NCBI RefSeq assembly: GCF_900638685.1
Contig: NZ_LR134533.1
Location: 248,001 to 312,000, forward strand
DNA length: 64,000 nt
From: Neisseria weaveri
GTDB lineage: Bacteria; Pseudomonadota; Gammaproteobacteria; Burkholderiales; Neisseriaceae
Reading direction: 5' to 3'
A program made the translations under genes and the position numbers. The notes under the pieces are model-generated. The model was not told where the DNA came from, ran no database searches, and saw nothing but the letters and a program-made list of their open reading frames with translations. This document shows, piece after piece, positions 19,548-29,547 of this stretch (position 1 is its first letter; the number at the start of each line of letters is the position of its first letter).

Positions 19548-20530
19548 ACAACGAAACCGTCAAATTAAACAACGCTCAAGGCGTGAAGCATAAAGGTGCC
19601 GCCAAAACCGCGCGCATCCCCATCAAAGTCGTACCGCTGGAAGAAAAACTCAAAAAACCCGAATGGATCCGCGCCAAGCTGCCTACCGGTAAAAAGTTTT
19701 TCGAAATCAAAAATATCTTGCGCGACCAAAAAATGCATACCGTTTGCGAAGAAGCCAGCTGCCCCAATATCGGCGAATGTTTCAGCAAAGGTACTGCCAC
19801 CTTTATGATTATGGGTGATATTTGCACCCGCCGTTGCCCGTTTTGCGACGTCGGCCACGGACGCCCCAATCCGCTCGACCCCGAAGAACCCAAGAACCTT
19901 GCGGAGTCGGTAGCCGCCATGAATTTACGTTATGTGGTGATTACTTCGGTTGACCGCGACGACTTGCGCGACGGCGGCGCACAGCATTTTGCCGACTGTA
20001 TCAGCGCCATCCGTGAAAAAAGCCCCAACACCAAAATCGAAATTCTTGTACCGGACTTCCGCGGCCGTTTGGATATCGCTCTGGAGATTCTCTCGCGCAC
20101 GCCGCCCGATGTGATGAACCACAATCTCGAAACCCATCCGCGTTTGTATAAACAGGCGCGCCCCGGTTCCGATTACAAACACTCGCTCGAACTGCTGCGC
20201 CGCTACAAAGAAATGCAGCCCGACATCCCCACCAAATCCGGCATCATGGTCGGCTTGGGCGAAACCGACGAAGAAGTGCGCGAAATCATGCGCGATATGC
20301 GTGAACACAACATCGAAATGATTACCGTCGGCCAATACCTGCAACCTTCAGACGGCCACCTGCCCGTTTTGCGCTATGTAACGCCCGCGCAATTCAAAGA
20401 GTTTGAAAAAGAAGCCTACGAAATGGGCTTTACCAACGCCGCCATCGGCGCCATGGTCCGCTCAAGCTACCATGCCGACGAACAGGCTTCATTGGCATTG
20501 CGCAAAGATGTTACCAACAAACAACCTTAA
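19544..20530 (+). CDS. lipA: Lipoyl synthase
   Basis: LipA is a radical SAM enzyme that inserts two sulfurs into octanoyl-protein. The auxiliary cluster ligands are in [12 protein letters not shown] (~72-83), and the radical SAM cluster is CTRRCPFC (~98-105). The C-terminal RSSYHADEQ supplies the serine ligand. At 328 aa it is normal. The ATG overlaps the phosphoesterase stop. An in-frame DUS is read QPSDGHLP near the C-terminus. Confidence 0.98.
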   Translation: MNNETVKLNNAQGVKHKGAAKTARIPIKVVPLEEKLKKPEWIRAKLPTGKKFFEIKNILRDQKMHTVCEEASCPNIGECFSKGTATFMIMGDICTRRCPFCDVGHGRPNPLDPEEPKNLAESVAAMNLRYVVITSVDRDDLRDGGAQHFADCISAIREKSPNTKIEILVPDFRGRLDIALEILSRTPPDVMNHNLETHPRLYKQARPGSDYKHSLELLRRYKEMQPDIPTKSGIMVGLGETDEEVREIMRDMREHNIEMITVGQYLQPSDGHLPVLRYVTPAQFKEFEKEAYEMGFTNAAIGAMVRSSYHADEQASLALRKDVTNKQP

Positions 20531-20606
20531 TCACAGTGGTTAATTAAACACACAAATTAAATAAAAAATAATTTTTTATATACTTTTTCTTAATATATGC
20601 CATAAT

Positions 20607-20626
20607 AACTAAGAAAATTCTTAGTT
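20607..20626. promoter_or_regulatory. Perfect dyad just upstream of recA
   Basis: AACTAAGAA (20607-20615) and TTCTTAGTT (20618-20626) form a perfect 9-bp inverted repeat with a 2-nt spacer. It lies between a possible -10 (CATAAT, 20601-20606) and the recA ribosome binding site (GGAAAG). It could be an operator or a 5'-UTR hairpin. It does not resemble the E. coli LexA box. Confidence 0.4.
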
Positions 20627-20644
20627 TAAAAGACGGAAAGCATC

Positions 20645-21691
20645 ATGTCAGACGAAAAAAGCAAAGCATTAGCCGCCGCGCTCGCGCAAATCGAAAAAAA
20701 CTTCGGCAAAGGCTCCATCATGAAGATGGACGGCAGCCATAAAGACGAAAATTTAGAAGTCATCTCCACCGGCTCGCTCGGTTTGGACTTGGCTCTCGGC
20801 GTGGGCGGTTTGCCGCGCGGCCGTATCGTCGAAATCTTCGGCCCCGAATCATCCGGTAAAACCACCCTGTGTTTGGAAGCCATCGCCCAATGCCAGAAAA
20901 ACGGCGGCACCTGCGCCTTTATCGATGCCGAGAACGCATTCGACCCCATCTACGCCCGCAAACTCGGCGTAAAAGTGGAAGAGCTGCTGGTTTCCCAACC
21001 CGACACCGGCGAGCAGGCGCTTGAAATCTGCGACATGCTGGTACGCTCCGGCGGCGTGGATATGGTCGTGGTCGATTCCGTTGCCGCACTCGTGCCCAAA
21101 GCCGAAATCGAAGGCGAAATGGGCGACAGCCACGTCGGCCTGCAAGCCCGCCTGATGAGCCAAGCCTTGCGCAAACTCACCGGCCACATCAAAAAAACCA
21201 ATACCTTAGTCGTATTCATCAACCAAATCCGCATGAAAATCGGCGTGATGTTCGGCAGCCCCGAAACCACCACCGGCGGTAACGCGCTGAAATTCTACGC
21301 CTCCGTGCGCCTCGACATCCGCCGCACCGGTTCCATCAAAAAAGGCGACGACGTTTTGGGTAACGAAACCAAAGTCAAAGTCATCAAAAACAAAGTCGCC
21401 CCGCCCTTCCGTCAAGCCGAATTCGACATCCTTTACGGCGAAGGCATCAGCTGGGAAGGCGAACTGGTCGATTTGGGCGTGAAATACGATATCGTTGAAA
21501 AATCAGGCGCATGGTACAGCTATAACGGAGCTAAAATCGGCCAAGGCAAAGACAACGTGCGCGTATGGCTGAAAGAAAATCCCGAAGTAGCCAACGAAAT
21601 CGACGCCAAAATCCGTGCCAAAGTCGGTGTAAGCGTTCAAATCACCGAAGGCACGCTGGACGATACCGACGGCGAACAGCCTGAAGAATAA
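20645..21691 (+). CDS. recA: Recombinase RecA
   Basis: RecA forms the ATP-dependent strand-exchange filament in recombination, repair and transformation. At 348 aa it is standard. Walker A is GPESSGKTT (~67-75). The core blocks [45 protein letters not shown] and the L2 region [22 protein letters not shown] follow, with an acidic C-terminal tail ([10 protein letters not shown]). Given the density of uptake sequences in this genome, its role in natural transformation is a reasonable inference. GGAAAG precedes the ATG. Confidence 0.99.
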   Translation: MSDEKSKALAAALAQIEKNFGKGSIMKMDGSHKDENLEVISTGSLGLDLALGVGGLPRGRIVEIFGPESSGKTTLCLEAIAQCQKNGGTCAFIDAENAFDPIYARKLGVKVEELLVSQPDTGEQALEICDMLVRSGGVDMVVVDSVAALVPKAEIEGEMGDSHVGLQARLMSQALRKLTGHIKKTNTLVVFINQIRMKIGVMFGSPETTTGGNALKFYASVRLDIRRTGSIKKGDDVLGNETKVKVIKNKVAPPFRQAEFDILYGEGISWEGELVDLGVKYDIVEKSGAWYSYNGAKIGQGKDNVRVWLKENPEVANEIDAKIRAKVGVSVQITEGTLDDTDGEQPEE

Positions 21692-21718
21692 GAAGAATAA
21701 TCGGATTTAAACCTTTCA

Positions 21719-21750
21719 AAGGCCGTCTGAAATAATTTTCAGACGGCCTT
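21719..21750. terminator. DUS inverted-pair terminator after recA
   Basis: A 13-bp stem AAGGCCGTCTGAA / TTCAGACGGCCTT with a short A/T loop, 28 bp beyond the recA stop. Confidence 0.8.
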
Positions 21751-21824
21751 CTACATCACAAAATCTCTCCGGAACTGCTATACTTACGCACTCAATCTAT
21801 CACCCGCTTCAGGCCGTCTGAAAC

Positions 21825-23300
21825 ATGATTACCAAACAAGAATACCAAGCCCAAGCCGCCGCAGGTTACAACCGCATTCCGCTGGTTCAAGAGCTGCTGG
21901 CCGACCTCGACACCCCGCTTTCCCTCTACCTCAAACTCGCCAACCAGCCCTACACCTACCTGCTCGAATCCGTGGTCGGCGGCGAACGCTTCGGGCGGTA
22001 TTCCTTCATCGGCCTGCCCTGTCGCACTTATCTGAAAGCATCGGGCAAACACGTCGATGTGTACCAAGACGGCCAAATCATCGAACAATACGAAGGCAAC
22101 CCGCTGCATTTCATCGAAACCTTCCACCAACGGTTCAAAACACCCGAAATCCCCGGCCTGCCCCGCTTCACCGGCGGCTTGGTCGGCTACTTCGGCTACG
22201 AAACCATCTACCATTTCGAGCACTTCGCCCACCGCTTCCAAAACAGCAACAAACCCGACACCATCGGCACGCCCGACATCCTGCTGATGCTCTCGCAAGA
22301 ACTCGCCGTCGTCGATAACCTCAGCGGCAAAATCTACCTCATCGTCTATGCCGACCCCACCGTTTCAGACGGCTACGAACAAGCCCGCGAACGGCTGGAA
22401 GACCTGCGCACCCGCCTGCGCCAAAGCTGCGCCATCCCCCTTTCGCTCGGCAGCCTCAAAACCGAACCGGAACACGAAACCGGCGAAGCACGCTACAAAG
22501 AATACGTGCGCAAAATCCGCGAATACATTCTCGACGGCGACTGCATGCAAGTCGTGCCCAGCCAGCGCATGAAGCAGAAATTTACCGACAACCCGCTCAG
22601 CCTCTACCGCGCCCTGCGCACGCTCAACCCCTCGCCGTATATGTTTTACTACGACTTCGGCGATTTCCACGTCGTCGGCTCGTCTCCCGAAATCCTCGTG
22701 CGCCGCGAACGCGACAATATCATCGTCCGCCCCATCGCCGGCACCCGCCTGCGCGGCAAAACCCCCGCCGAAGATTTGGCCAACGAACAAGATTTGCTGG
22801 GCGACGCCAAAGAAATCGCCGAACATGTGATGCTGATTGATTTAGGCAGAAACGACGTCGGCCGCGTCAGCGAAACCGGCGAAGTCAAAGTAACCGACAA
22901 AATGATCATCGAACGCTATTCGCACGTGATGCACATCGTTTCCAACGTAGAAGGCCGTCTGAAAAACAATATCGACAACATGCAGATACTCGCCGCCACC
23001 TTCCCTGCCGGCACCCTGTCCGGCGCTCCCAAAGTGCGTGCGCTCGAAATCATCGAAGAACTCGAACCCAACAAACGCTGCATCTACGGCGGTGCCGTCG
23101 GCTGCTGGAGCTTCAACAACGACATGGACTTAGCCATCGCCATCCGCACCGCCGTGATTAAAGACCAAACCCTGTATGTGCAAAGCGGCGGCGGCATCGT
23201 GGCCGATTCCGACGAAGAAGCCGAATGGCAGGAAACCCAAAACAAAGCCCGCGCGGTATTGCGGGCGGCACAGATGGTGCAGGAAGGGTTGGATAGATAA
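21825..23300 (+). CDS. trpE: Anthranilate synthase component I
   Basis: TrpE converts chorismate to anthranilate with ammonia from TrpG, the first step of tryptophan synthesis. The N-terminal region carries the feedback-site motif LLES ([19 protein letters not shown], ~44). The chorismate-binding domain has [51 protein letters not shown] and [10 protein letters not shown]. At 491 aa it is typical. It is separated from trpG-trpD by about 35 kb, so the trp genes are dispersed. A DUS ends immediately before the ATG, leaving no good ribosome binding site. Confidence 0.97.
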   Translation: MITKQEYQAQAAAGYNRIPLVQELLADLDTPLSLYLKLANQPYTYLLESVVGGERFGRYSFIGLPCRTYLKASGKHVDVYQDGQIIEQYEGNPLHFIETFHQRFKTPEIPGLPRFTGGLVGYFGYETIYHFEHFAHRFQNSNKPDTIGTPDILLMLSQELAVVDNLSGKIYLIVYADPTVSDGYEQARERLEDLRTRLRQSCAIPLSLGSLKTEPEHETGEARYKEYVRKIREYILDGDCMQVVPSQRMKQKFTDNPLSLYRALRTLNPSPYMFYYDFGDFHVVGSSPEILVRRERDNIIVRPIAGTRLRGKTPAEDLANEQDLLGDAKEIAEHVMLIDLGRNDVGRVSETGEVKVTDKMIIERYSHVMHIVSNVEGRLKNNIDNMQILAATFPAGTLSGAPKVRALEIIEELEPNKRCIYGGAVGCWSFNNDMDLAIAIRTAVIKDQTLYVQSGGGIVADSDEEAEWQETQNKARAVLRAAQMVQEGLDR

Positions 23301-23413
23301 GGCCGTCTGAAAATTTTCGTTTAACTGCTGCAGCAAGGCTGACCGTCATAACCGATTCATACGGATTATTATTTTTAAATAACGCTTTTAAAACAGAATC
23401 TTTGAAATAAAAA

Positions 23414-24559
23414 ATGAAAACTCTACCAATTCTCCCCCCCGCCAACCTCGGTATTCTCGGCGGCGGTCAGCTCGGCCGTATGTTCGCCGTAGCCGCCAAA
23501 ACCATGGGCTACCGAGTTACCGTGCTCGACCCCGATCCCAACGCGCCGGCCGCCGCCTTTGCCGACCGCCATTTGTGCGCCGATTTCGACGACGAGGCCG
23601 CCTTAAACGAGTTGGCCAAATGCGCCGCCGTTACCACCGAATTTGAAAACGTCAACGCCGATGCCATGCGTTTTTTGGCACAACATACTGTGGTTTCGCC
23701 CAGCGGCGACTGCGTGGCCATCGCACAAAACCGCATTCAGGAAAAAGCATGGATTCAAAAAGCCGGCCTGCAAACCGCACCATATCAGGCCGTCTGCAAA
23801 CCTGAAGACATCACCGAAGCCAGCGCTGCCTTTCTGCCCGGCATCCTCAAAACCGCCACATTGGGCTACGACGGCAAAGGCCAAATCCGCGTCAAAACCT
23901 TGAGCGAACTGAAAGCCGCGTTTGCCGAACACGGCGGCGTAGATTGCGTGTTGGAAAAAATGGTGGACTTACGCGGCGAAATTTCCGTGATCGTATGCCG
24001 TCTGAACAGCGACAACGTGCAAACCTTCGACCCCGCCGAAAACATCCACGAAAACGGCATTCTCGCCTACTCCATCGTTCCCGCCCGCTTGAGCGCGGAT
24101 GTCCAACAGCAAGCGCAACAGATGGCGCGCCGCTTGGCAGACGAACTGGATTACGTCGGCGTATTGGCGGTGGAAATGTTTGTAGTCGGCGATACAAACG
24201 AATTGATCGTCAACGAAATCGCCCCGCGCCCGCATAACAGTGGCCACCACACCCTTGATGCCTGCGCCGCCGACCAATTTCAGCAACAAGTACGCATCAT
24301 GTGCGGCCTGCCGCCCGCCGACACCCGTTTATTGTCAAGCTGCTGCATGGCCAATATTCTGGGCGGCATGTGGGGCGAAGGCGGCAGCGAGCCAAATTGG
24401 CTGCCGCTGCAAAACCACCCGCGCGCGCACTTGCATCTATACGGCAAAAAATCTGCCCGCGTCGGCAGAAAAATGGGGCATTTCACCGTACTGGCTGCCG
24501 ATGCCGAGCAGGCATTCGAAGCGGCAACCCGGCTGCACCAAAGTTTACCGGACACATAA
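23414..24559 (+). CDS. purK: N5-carboxyaminoimidazole ribonucleotide synthase
   Basis: PurK carboxylates aminoimidazole ribonucleotide using ATP and bicarbonate in purine synthesis. It is an ATP-grasp enzyme of 381 aa. Features are the dinucleotide-like start LGILGGGQLGRMFAVAA, the ATP-grasp lysine region LKTATLGYDGKGQIRVK (~153-169), VLEKMVDLRGEISVIV, and the metal block VNEIAPRPHNSGHHTLDAC. It seems to be a single transcription unit, bounded downstream by a DUS hairpin. Confidence 0.97.
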   Translation: MKTLPILPPANLGILGGGQLGRMFAVAAKTMGYRVTVLDPDPNAPAAAFADRHLCADFDDEAALNELAKCAAVTTEFENVNADAMRFLAQHTVVSPSGDCVAIAQNRIQEKAWIQKAGLQTAPYQAVCKPEDITEASAAFLPGILKTATLGYDGKGQIRVKTLSELKAAFAEHGGVDCVLEKMVDLRGEISVIVCRLNSDNVQTFDPAENIHENGILAYSIVPARLSADVQQQAQQMARRLADELDYVGVLAVEMFVVGDTNELIVNEIAPRPHNSGHHTLDACAADQFQQQVRIMCGLPPADTRLLSSCCMANILGGMWGEGGSEPNWLPLQNHPRAHLHLYGKKSARVGRKMGHFTVLAADAEQAFEAATRLHQSLPDT

Positions 24560-24586
24560 ACGGCTTTAAATCTGTCCATTCCCCCG

Positions 24587-24625
24587 ATTTTTCAGACGGC
24601 CTCATCAATAGGCCGTCTGAAAAAT
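24587..24625. terminator. DUS hairpin after purK
   Basis: Two perfectly complementary 16-nt arms (24587-24602 and 24610-24625) containing DUS in opposite orientations, with a 7-nt loop, 28 bp beyond purK. Confidence 0.8.
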
Positions 24626-24767
24626 ATTATGCCGGTCAGTCTTATTTCTACTGCGGCGTTTCCTCACCTGATATCAAAAATAAGTTTATTTGCGGCAAAA
24701 GGTTCACAACAAATTGTTTTTGCAGTATCTTTAAATCATTAATATCTTTTTCGAGTGATATGCAACC

Positions 24768-25250
24768 ATGAGCCTGATTACCGTACTCCGTCCCGCTACC
24801 GCCGATGATTGCGAGCATATCTACAATGCACACTGCTATTCGGTGCAATATACCTGTGCACGCAGCTACGACAACCGTATTTTAGAAGCATGGCGCGAGC
24901 TGCTCAGACCGGACAGCTATCTCGAAACCTTGGCTGATCCCAATAAAACCCTATGGATTATCGAATACAAAGGGCATATTCAAGGTTTTTTCCAATTGGA
25001 CTATAAAACCGCCGAATTGGATGCTTTGTATGTCCACCCGTTTGTCCATAATCAAGGCTTGGGCACGGCGCTGCTCCACCGCGCGGAAGAGCTGGCCGCC
25101 GAAGCAGGTTTGTGTTTCTTAAAACTTTATGCCTCGCTGAATTCCATTGCCTTTTACAAACTCAACGGCTACGAATCCTTGGGCGAAGCGATTTTGCCGC
25201 TCAATCCCGAAGTGACCGTCGAATGCCAGTTGATGCGCAAGTATTTATAA
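24768..25250 (+). CDS. GNAT-family acetyltransferase
   Basis: A 160-aa N-acetyltransferase-fold protein. The acetyl-CoA loop is in ALYVHPFVHNQGLGTALLHRAEELA (Q/GxxG/A pattern, ~85-109), followed by LKLYASLNSIAFYKLNGYE, the usual alpha4-beta6 segment. The substrate is not evident. The ATG follows directly on a short AT-rich leader with a poor ribosome binding site. No operon partner is obvious. Confidence 0.85.
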   Translation: MSLITVLRPATADDCEHIYNAHCYSVQYTCARSYDNRILEAWRELLRPDSYLETLADPNKTLWIIEYKGHIQGFFQLDYKTAELDALYVHPFVHNQGLGTALLHRAEELAAEAGLCFLKLYASLNSIAFYKLNGYESLGEAILPLNPEVTVECQLMRKYL

Positions 25251-25321
25251 AACCGGATCGAATGAGGCCGTCTGAAACAACAACTGTTCGGGCGGTCTTT
25301 TAATACCGGCGGTAAACGCCT

Positions 25322-25327
25322 TATAAT
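25322..25327 (+). promoter_or_regulatory. Candidate -10 element for upp
   Basis: A consensus TATAAT lies 36 bp upstream of the upp ATG. No good -35 is seen, so the assignment rests on the -10 and its position. Confidence 0.4.
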
Positions 25328-25363
25328 ATAGGCCGCTATCAAGATGTCACAGAAAGAAAACAG

Positions 25364-25990
25364 ATGAACATTACCATCATCGATCATCCCCTGGTCAAAC
25401 ACAAACTTACCTTAATGCGCGAAGCCGAGTGCAGCACATACAAATTCCGCACCCTCACCACCGAGCTGGCACGACTGATGGCCTACGAAGCAAGCCGTGA
25501 TTTTGCTACCGAAAAATATATTATCGACGGCTGGTGCGGCGAAATCGAAGGTGAACGCATCAAAGGCAAAACGTTGACCGTCGTACCGATTCTGCGCGCC
25601 GGCTTAGGCATGCTGGACGGCGTATTGGATTTGATTCCGACTGCAAAAATCAGCGTTGTCGGCCTGCAGCGCGACGAAGAAACATTAAAACCCGTTTCTT
25701 ATTTCGAAAAATTCGTCGACAGCATGGAAGAACGTCCTGCCCTGATTATCGACCCCATGCTTGCTACCGGCGGCTCAATGGTTGCAACCATCGACCTTTT
25801 GAAAGAAAAAGGCTGCCGCCACATCAAAGCTTTGGTTTTGGTTGCCGCTCCCGAAGGCGTGAAACTGGTTAACGAAGCCCACCCCGACGTAACCATCTAC
25901 ACCGCTGCGCTGGACAGCCACCTCAACGAACACGGCTATATCATTCCCGGCCTCGGCGATGCCGGCGACAAAATTTTCGGCACCCGTTAA
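25364..25990 (+). CDS. upp: Uracil phosphoribosyltransferase
   Basis: Upp salvages uracil to UMP using PRPP. At 208 aa it is standard. Landmarks are the N-terminal [22 protein letters not shown], the GTP/uracil regions [16 protein letters not shown], the PRPP loop [13 protein letters not shown] (~128-140), and the C-terminal [17 protein letters not shown]. It has its own candidate promoter and DUS terminator, so it is probably monocistronic. Confidence 0.98.
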   Translation: MNITIIDHPLVKHKLTLMREAECSTYKFRTLTTELARLMAYEASRDFATEKYIIDGWCGEIEGERIKGKTLTVVPILRAGLGMLDGVLDLIPTAKISVVGLQRDEETLKPVSYFEKFVDSMEERPALIIDPMLATGGSMVATIDLLKEKGCRHIKALVLVAAPEGVKLVNEAHPDVTIYTAALDSHLNEHGYIIPGLGDAGDKIFGTR

Positions 25991-25997
25991 CCGAAAT

Positions 25998-26026
25998 AGG
26001 CCGTCTGAAATTTCAGACGGCCTTTT
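25998..26026. terminator. DUS inverted-pair terminator after upp
   Basis: AGGCCGTCTGAA and its complement, followed by TTTT on the plus strand, immediately after the upp stop. Confidence 0.82.
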
Positions 26027-26116
26027 CAAAAGCTTGGATAAAAACCGACCGGTTAAAAAACAAACATTCCCGTTTAGCGGTTTATCCCGACAACCCCGAC
26101 CCCAAAAGGAAATACC

Positions 26117-26434
26117 ATGAACTTTCAAGACAATCTCGCCGCCATGCCCGATATCGGCCACTTGAGCGGCTTGGACGTATGCAGTTCAGACGGCCAAACC
26201 ATCCACCATATTCCCGCCGCGCCCGGCAAATTAGGCTCGCTCAAACTGTATAACGCGCTGGCCCAAGAATTTGACGGCCGACTCGATGCCGCAGCCGCTG
26301 CCAAAGGCATCGATCTGTTTGCCGAACATGTTGCCGATGCCCGAGCCAATCCCGGCAAACATCCGAATATCGATTTACTGTTCCGTGTCCAAAACGAAAA
26401 CATGAATCTGAAGCTGGTTCCAATCCAACACTAA
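26117..26434 (+). CDS. DUF2322 family protein (105 aa)
   Basis: A small soluble protein whose sequence order (MNFQDNLAAMPDIGHLSGLDV, then IPAAPGKLGSLKLYNALA, then GLxLFAEHVADARANPGKHPNIDLL-type ending) I recognise as the DUF2322 family found in Neisseria and relatives. No function or catalytic residue is known to me. AAAGGAAA lies about 6 nt before the ATG. A DUS is read in frame as SSDGQ near residue 20. Confidence 0.75.
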   Translation: MNFQDNLAAMPDIGHLSGLDVCSSDGQTIHHIPAAPGKLGSLKLYNALAQEFDGRLDAAAAAKGIDLFAEHVADARANPGKHPNIDLLFRVQNENMNLKLVPIQH

Positions 26435-26597
26435 TCCGCACACAGCCTACCGCTTTGACGCGCAGGCTTTTCTTTTACATCTTATTGTTATAGTATAACG
26501 TTTATGCAATAAACATAGCGGTACACGCTGCAATACCCATGTATCAAAAAACGCAGCCTCTACCGTTTTTCTACACATCTTCAATCAGGAAGCCATC

Positions 26598-27404
26598 ATG
26601 AACACATTTAAAATGCTGATGTTAACCGGCACACTCATGCTCTCAACCGCCGCCCACGCACACCGCGTTTGGGTCGAAACCGGCCACACCCACGGCGGAG
26701 AAATTCTCAAAGCCGAATTGGGTTACGGCGAATTTCCCGATATGGAACCCATCGCCGCCGACCGTCTCAACATCTTCAAGCCCCTGCAATTGGTTACCGC
26801 CGAAGGTAAACAAGATTTACAGCAAAAAGGCGAACACAACTACCAGTACCAATCCAAGCGCCCCGTCCGCGACGGCAGCTATCTGGTCATTGCCGAATAT
26901 CTGCCGACTTTCTGGTCTAAAAATGCCGCCGGCTGGAAACGGGTGGATATGAAAGCCATGCCCGACGCAACTTATTGCGAACAAACCAGAATGTACGGCA
27001 AAAACATCGTCAACGTCGGCCATGAAAGCGCCGATACCGCCATTATTACCAAGCCCGTCGGCCACAAACTCGAAATCGTTCCGCTCGACAATCCGGCCAA
27101 TATTCATGTCGGCGAGCGCTTCAAAGTCAAAGTTTTGTTCAACGGCGAACCGCTGCCCAATGCTACCCTGACCGCCACATTTGACGGCTTCGACACCAGC
27201 GACCGCAGTAAAACCCACAAAGTAGAAGCCCAAGCCTTCTCCGACAAAACCGGCGCGGACGGCACAGTCGACATCATTCCTCTGCGCCAAGGCTTCTGGA
27301 AAGCCAACGTCGAACATTCGACCGCTTATTCCGATCCTGCCGTCTGTCAAAAACAAGCCAATTACAGCACGCTGACATTCGAAATCGGCCACGCCCACCA
27401 TTAA
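26598..27404 (+). CDS. DUF4198 periplasmic protein
   Basis: A 268-aa exported protein. A signal peptide (MNTFKMLMLTGTLMLSTAAHA, cleavage after AHA ~21) is followed immediately by HRVWVETGHTHGG. The domain resembles DUF4198, a periplasmic Ig-like family often found with nickel or cobalt transport. Features include a histidine-rich start and end (GHAHH), GEPLPNATLTATFDG and the repeat-like HTHGGEI. Metal binding is inferred from the histidine tracts and family. No transporter gene is adjacent. Confidence 0.72.
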   Translation: MNTFKMLMLTGTLMLSTAAHAHRVWVETGHTHGGEILKAELGYGEFPDMEPIAADRLNIFKPLQLVTAEGKQDLQQKGEHNYQYQSKRPVRDGSYLVIAEYLPTFWSKNAAGWKRVDMKAMPDATYCEQTRMYGKNIVNVGHESADTAIITKPVGHKLEIVPLDNPANIHVGERFKVKVLFNGEPLPNATLTATFDGFDTSDRSKTHKVEAQAFSDKTGADGTVDIIPLRQGFWKANVEHSTAYSDPAVCQKQANYSTLTFEIGHAHH

Positions 27405-27416
27405 CCCCGATACAGC

Positions 27417-27451
27417 AAAAAGGCCGTCTGAAAATTTCAGACGGCCTTTTT
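27417..27451. terminator. DUS inverted-pair terminator after the DUF4198 gene
   Basis: AAAAAGGCCGTCTGAAA and its complement form a long perfect stem, ending in a T run, 13 bp after the stop. Confidence 0.82.
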
Positions 27452-27568
27452 CCCATTATCCCCACCCCAACCGCTTCTATTACAATCACACACTGACCCA
27501 ACATACCGGCATAGAAGAAACAAACTTAATTTGCTATATTGAAACCTTTTCCCGATTTCCCAACCGTC

Positions 27569-28402
27569 ATGCTTACCCTGATTTCCCGACAAAAACTGTT
27601 TAACGGCAGCCAGCAGCGCTACCGCCACTTTTCGCAAACCACGCAAACGGAAATGACTTTTTCCGTCTATCTTCCGCCGCAAGCCCTCGCCGGCTACCCC
27701 GTACCCGTTTTATATTGGCTCTCCGGCCTGACCTGCACCGATGAAAACTTCAGCACCAAATCCGGCGCACAACGCTACGCCGCCCAATGGGGCATAGCTT
27801 TGGTCATTCCCGACACTTCGCCGCGCGGCACAAACATTCCCGATTCAAAAGAATACAATCTCGGACAAGGTGCAGGATTCTATCTGAATGCTACCGCCGA
27901 ACCGTGGAATAAGCATTACCATATGTACGACTACATCGTTTCGGAATTGCCGCAGCTTATCGAACAACACTTTCCCGTTACCGACCAGCGCAGTATCGCC
28001 GGACACAGTATGGGCGGACACGGTGCCCTAATCATCGCACTGAGAAATCCCGAACGCTACGCCGCCGTCTCCGCATTCGCCCCCATCGTCAATCCGACCG
28101 AAACCCCACTCGGTCAAGCCGCATTTGCCGCCTATCTGCAAAACGGCAGCGAAGCCGAACAATACGACGCCGCCCTGCTTGTCCGAACTTCTGCCAAAAC
28201 CATACCCGTCTTAATCGATCAAGGCAGCACCGACGAATTTTACCCGGTCGAGCTGCAACCCGAAGCCTTTGTTTCAGCCGCAAGGAGCCGCGGCCTGCCG
28301 GTAAAATTCAATCTGCGTCCCGGCTATGACCACAGCTATTATTTTGTTGCCAGCTTTATCGATAGCCACATCGAATTCCACGCCGACGCCATGGGCTTGT
28401 AA
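27569..28402 (+). CDS. fghA: S-formylglutathione hydrolase
   Basis: An esterase-D type alpha/beta hydrolase of 277 aa that releases formate from S-formylglutathione in formaldehyde detoxification. The nucleophile serine is in GHSMGGHGAL (~146-155). The acid is in IDQGSTDEFY and the histidine in RPGYDHSYYFVASFI. LSGLTCTDENF and SPRGTNIP are typical for the family. The start MLTLISRQKLFNG (27569) parallels E. coli FrmB; an earlier in-frame start adds ten residues without support. No formaldehyde dehydrogenase gene is adjacent. Confidence 0.93.
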   Translation: MLTLISRQKLFNGSQQRYRHFSQTTQTEMTFSVYLPPQALAGYPVPVLYWLSGLTCTDENFSTKSGAQRYAAQWGIALVIPDTSPRGTNIPDSKEYNLGQGAGFYLNATAEPWNKHYHMYDYIVSELPQLIEQHFPVTDQRSIAGHSMGGHGALIIALRNPERYAAVSAFAPIVNPTETPLGQAAFAAYLQNGSEAEQYDAALLVRTSAKTIPVLIDQGSTDEFYPVELQPEAFVSAARSRGLPVKFNLRPGYDHSYYFVASFIDSHIEFHADAMGL

Positions 28403-28547
28403 AGCATATTAAACCGAAACCTTTGCATCGCCATTTGCAGCACATTTCTAAGTTGTAACATGGCCTGACATGTCTGCACCCGCTGCGCTGCCACGCCTTG
28501 ACCTTCATACGTATCAGAGTTTTTTTAAAGATCTCAGCATATAAAAA

Positions 28548-28574
28548 AGGCCGTCTGAACATTTCAGACGGCCT
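28548..28574. terminator. DUS inverted pair between convergent genes
   Basis: A 12-bp stem of AGGCCGTCTGAA and its complement with CAT in the loop. It lies between fghA (plus) and the small membrane-peptide gene (minus), so it can serve both. Confidence 0.72.
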
Positions 28575-28604
28575 CAATATATTCCGCTTCCATTTCCTTC
28601 TCTG

Positions 28605-28781
28605 CTATTGCGCAAACCACATATACCAACCCAAAGCCAGTGCAGACGCCGCCAGCAACACCCAAGCACTTGTGCGCACCACATCATGTATGCCCTGCTT
28701 GCGTTGGCGGCCAAGCAAACGGTTTACGATCAATACGATTAAAGCAACGAAAAAAGCAATGCGTAGAATACGGCCTATCAT
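28605..28781 (-). CDS. Small two-helix membrane protein (58 aa)
   Basis: A frame of 58 codons from an ATG at 28781 to TAG. The product begins MIGRILRIAFFVALIVLIVN, has a short basic loop (RLLGRQRKQGIHDVVR) and a second hydrophobic segment, TSAWVLLAASALALGWYMWF. Two membrane helices with a positively charged connecting loop suggest both termini face the periplasm. Codon usage looks like the neighbours, and the gene is followed by a DUS terminator, which supports it as real. I do not recognise a family. The ribosome binding site is weak. Confidence 0.6.
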   Translation of the reverse strand: MIGRILRIAFFVALIVLIVNRLLGRQRKQGIHDVVRTSAWVLLAASALALGWYMWFAQ

Positions 28782-28858
28782 GGTTCAGCTGTTCCGCCCG
28801 CAAAGTAAAGCAACCCGTAAAACACCGATGCCCGCCGTTACCGGCGGTGTTTTCGGTT

Positions 28859-29395
28859 TTATTTTGCCGCCCAAGCATAAAACGCAGCGGCGAATTTATT
28901 TAAGAAGCCTGCCGTGCGTTCGTCTGCCACTTTGCCGTTATCCAAAGCAGCGGATGCACGGCTGAGAAATACTTCTGGCGCAATCAACACATCCGCGCCC
29001 ATCGCCTGCAAACTTTGGCGGATGTGCAAGGCCGCATTGATGCCGCCGTAACTGCCGGGCGAAGCGGTGGCAACAGCCACTTTTTTGCCTGCCCATACGC
29101 TTTGACCGCTGGGGCGCGAAGCGATGTCGATGAGGTTTTTCAGAGCCGCCGGCATGGTGCGGTTATGTTCGGGGCTGACCATCAGCACGGCATCGGCGGC
29201 TTTCAGCTGCGCACGCACGCGTTCGTAAGCCGGTACGTTCTCGCCGTCGAGGTCTTGGGTATAAAGCGGCAGATCACCGATGTTTACTTCTTCGATTTCC
29301 ACACCTTCGGGCACTTGGGCGGTAATGTGTTCTGCAACTGCGCGGTTGATGGATTTGCGGCTCAAACTGCCGATAACGAGAGCGATTTTAGTCAT
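28859..29395 (-). CDS. NAD(P)H-dependent FMN reductase family protein
   Basis: A 178-aa flavodoxin-like oxidoreductase of the YieF/ChrR type. It begins MTKIALVIGSLSRKSINRAVA (FMN-phosphate loop GSLSRKS at ~9-15). VSPEHNRTMPAALKNLIDIASRP (the family box SPEYNxxxPxxLKNxxD) and KKVAVATASPGSYGG follow. These enzymes reduce quinones, chromate or azo dyes; the substrate is not determined. ATG 29395 was chosen because CAGGAG lies about 6 nt upstream; the open frame extends 16 codons further without support. Confidence 0.9.
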   Translation of the reverse strand: MTKIALVIGSLSRKSINRAVAEHITAQVPEGVEIEEVNIGDLPLYTQDLDGENVPAYERVRAQLKAADAVLMVSPEHNRTMPAALKNLIDIASRPSGQSVWAGKKVAVATASPGSYGGINAALHIRQSLQAMGADVLIAPEVFLSRASAALDNGKVADERTAGFLNKFAAAFYAWAAK

Positions 29396-29547
29396 GAATA
29401 CTCCTGATAAATTGCTGGTTGACGGTTTATCCTGCCCGCACATTTCATCATGCGGAACAGCCGGAAACCTTTACAAAGCCCCTCTGCGCAACGTTTCTGC
29501 TCGGTGCGCTGCAAACGGGGGATGGCAAAGGTCTCAATTAATTGTAG

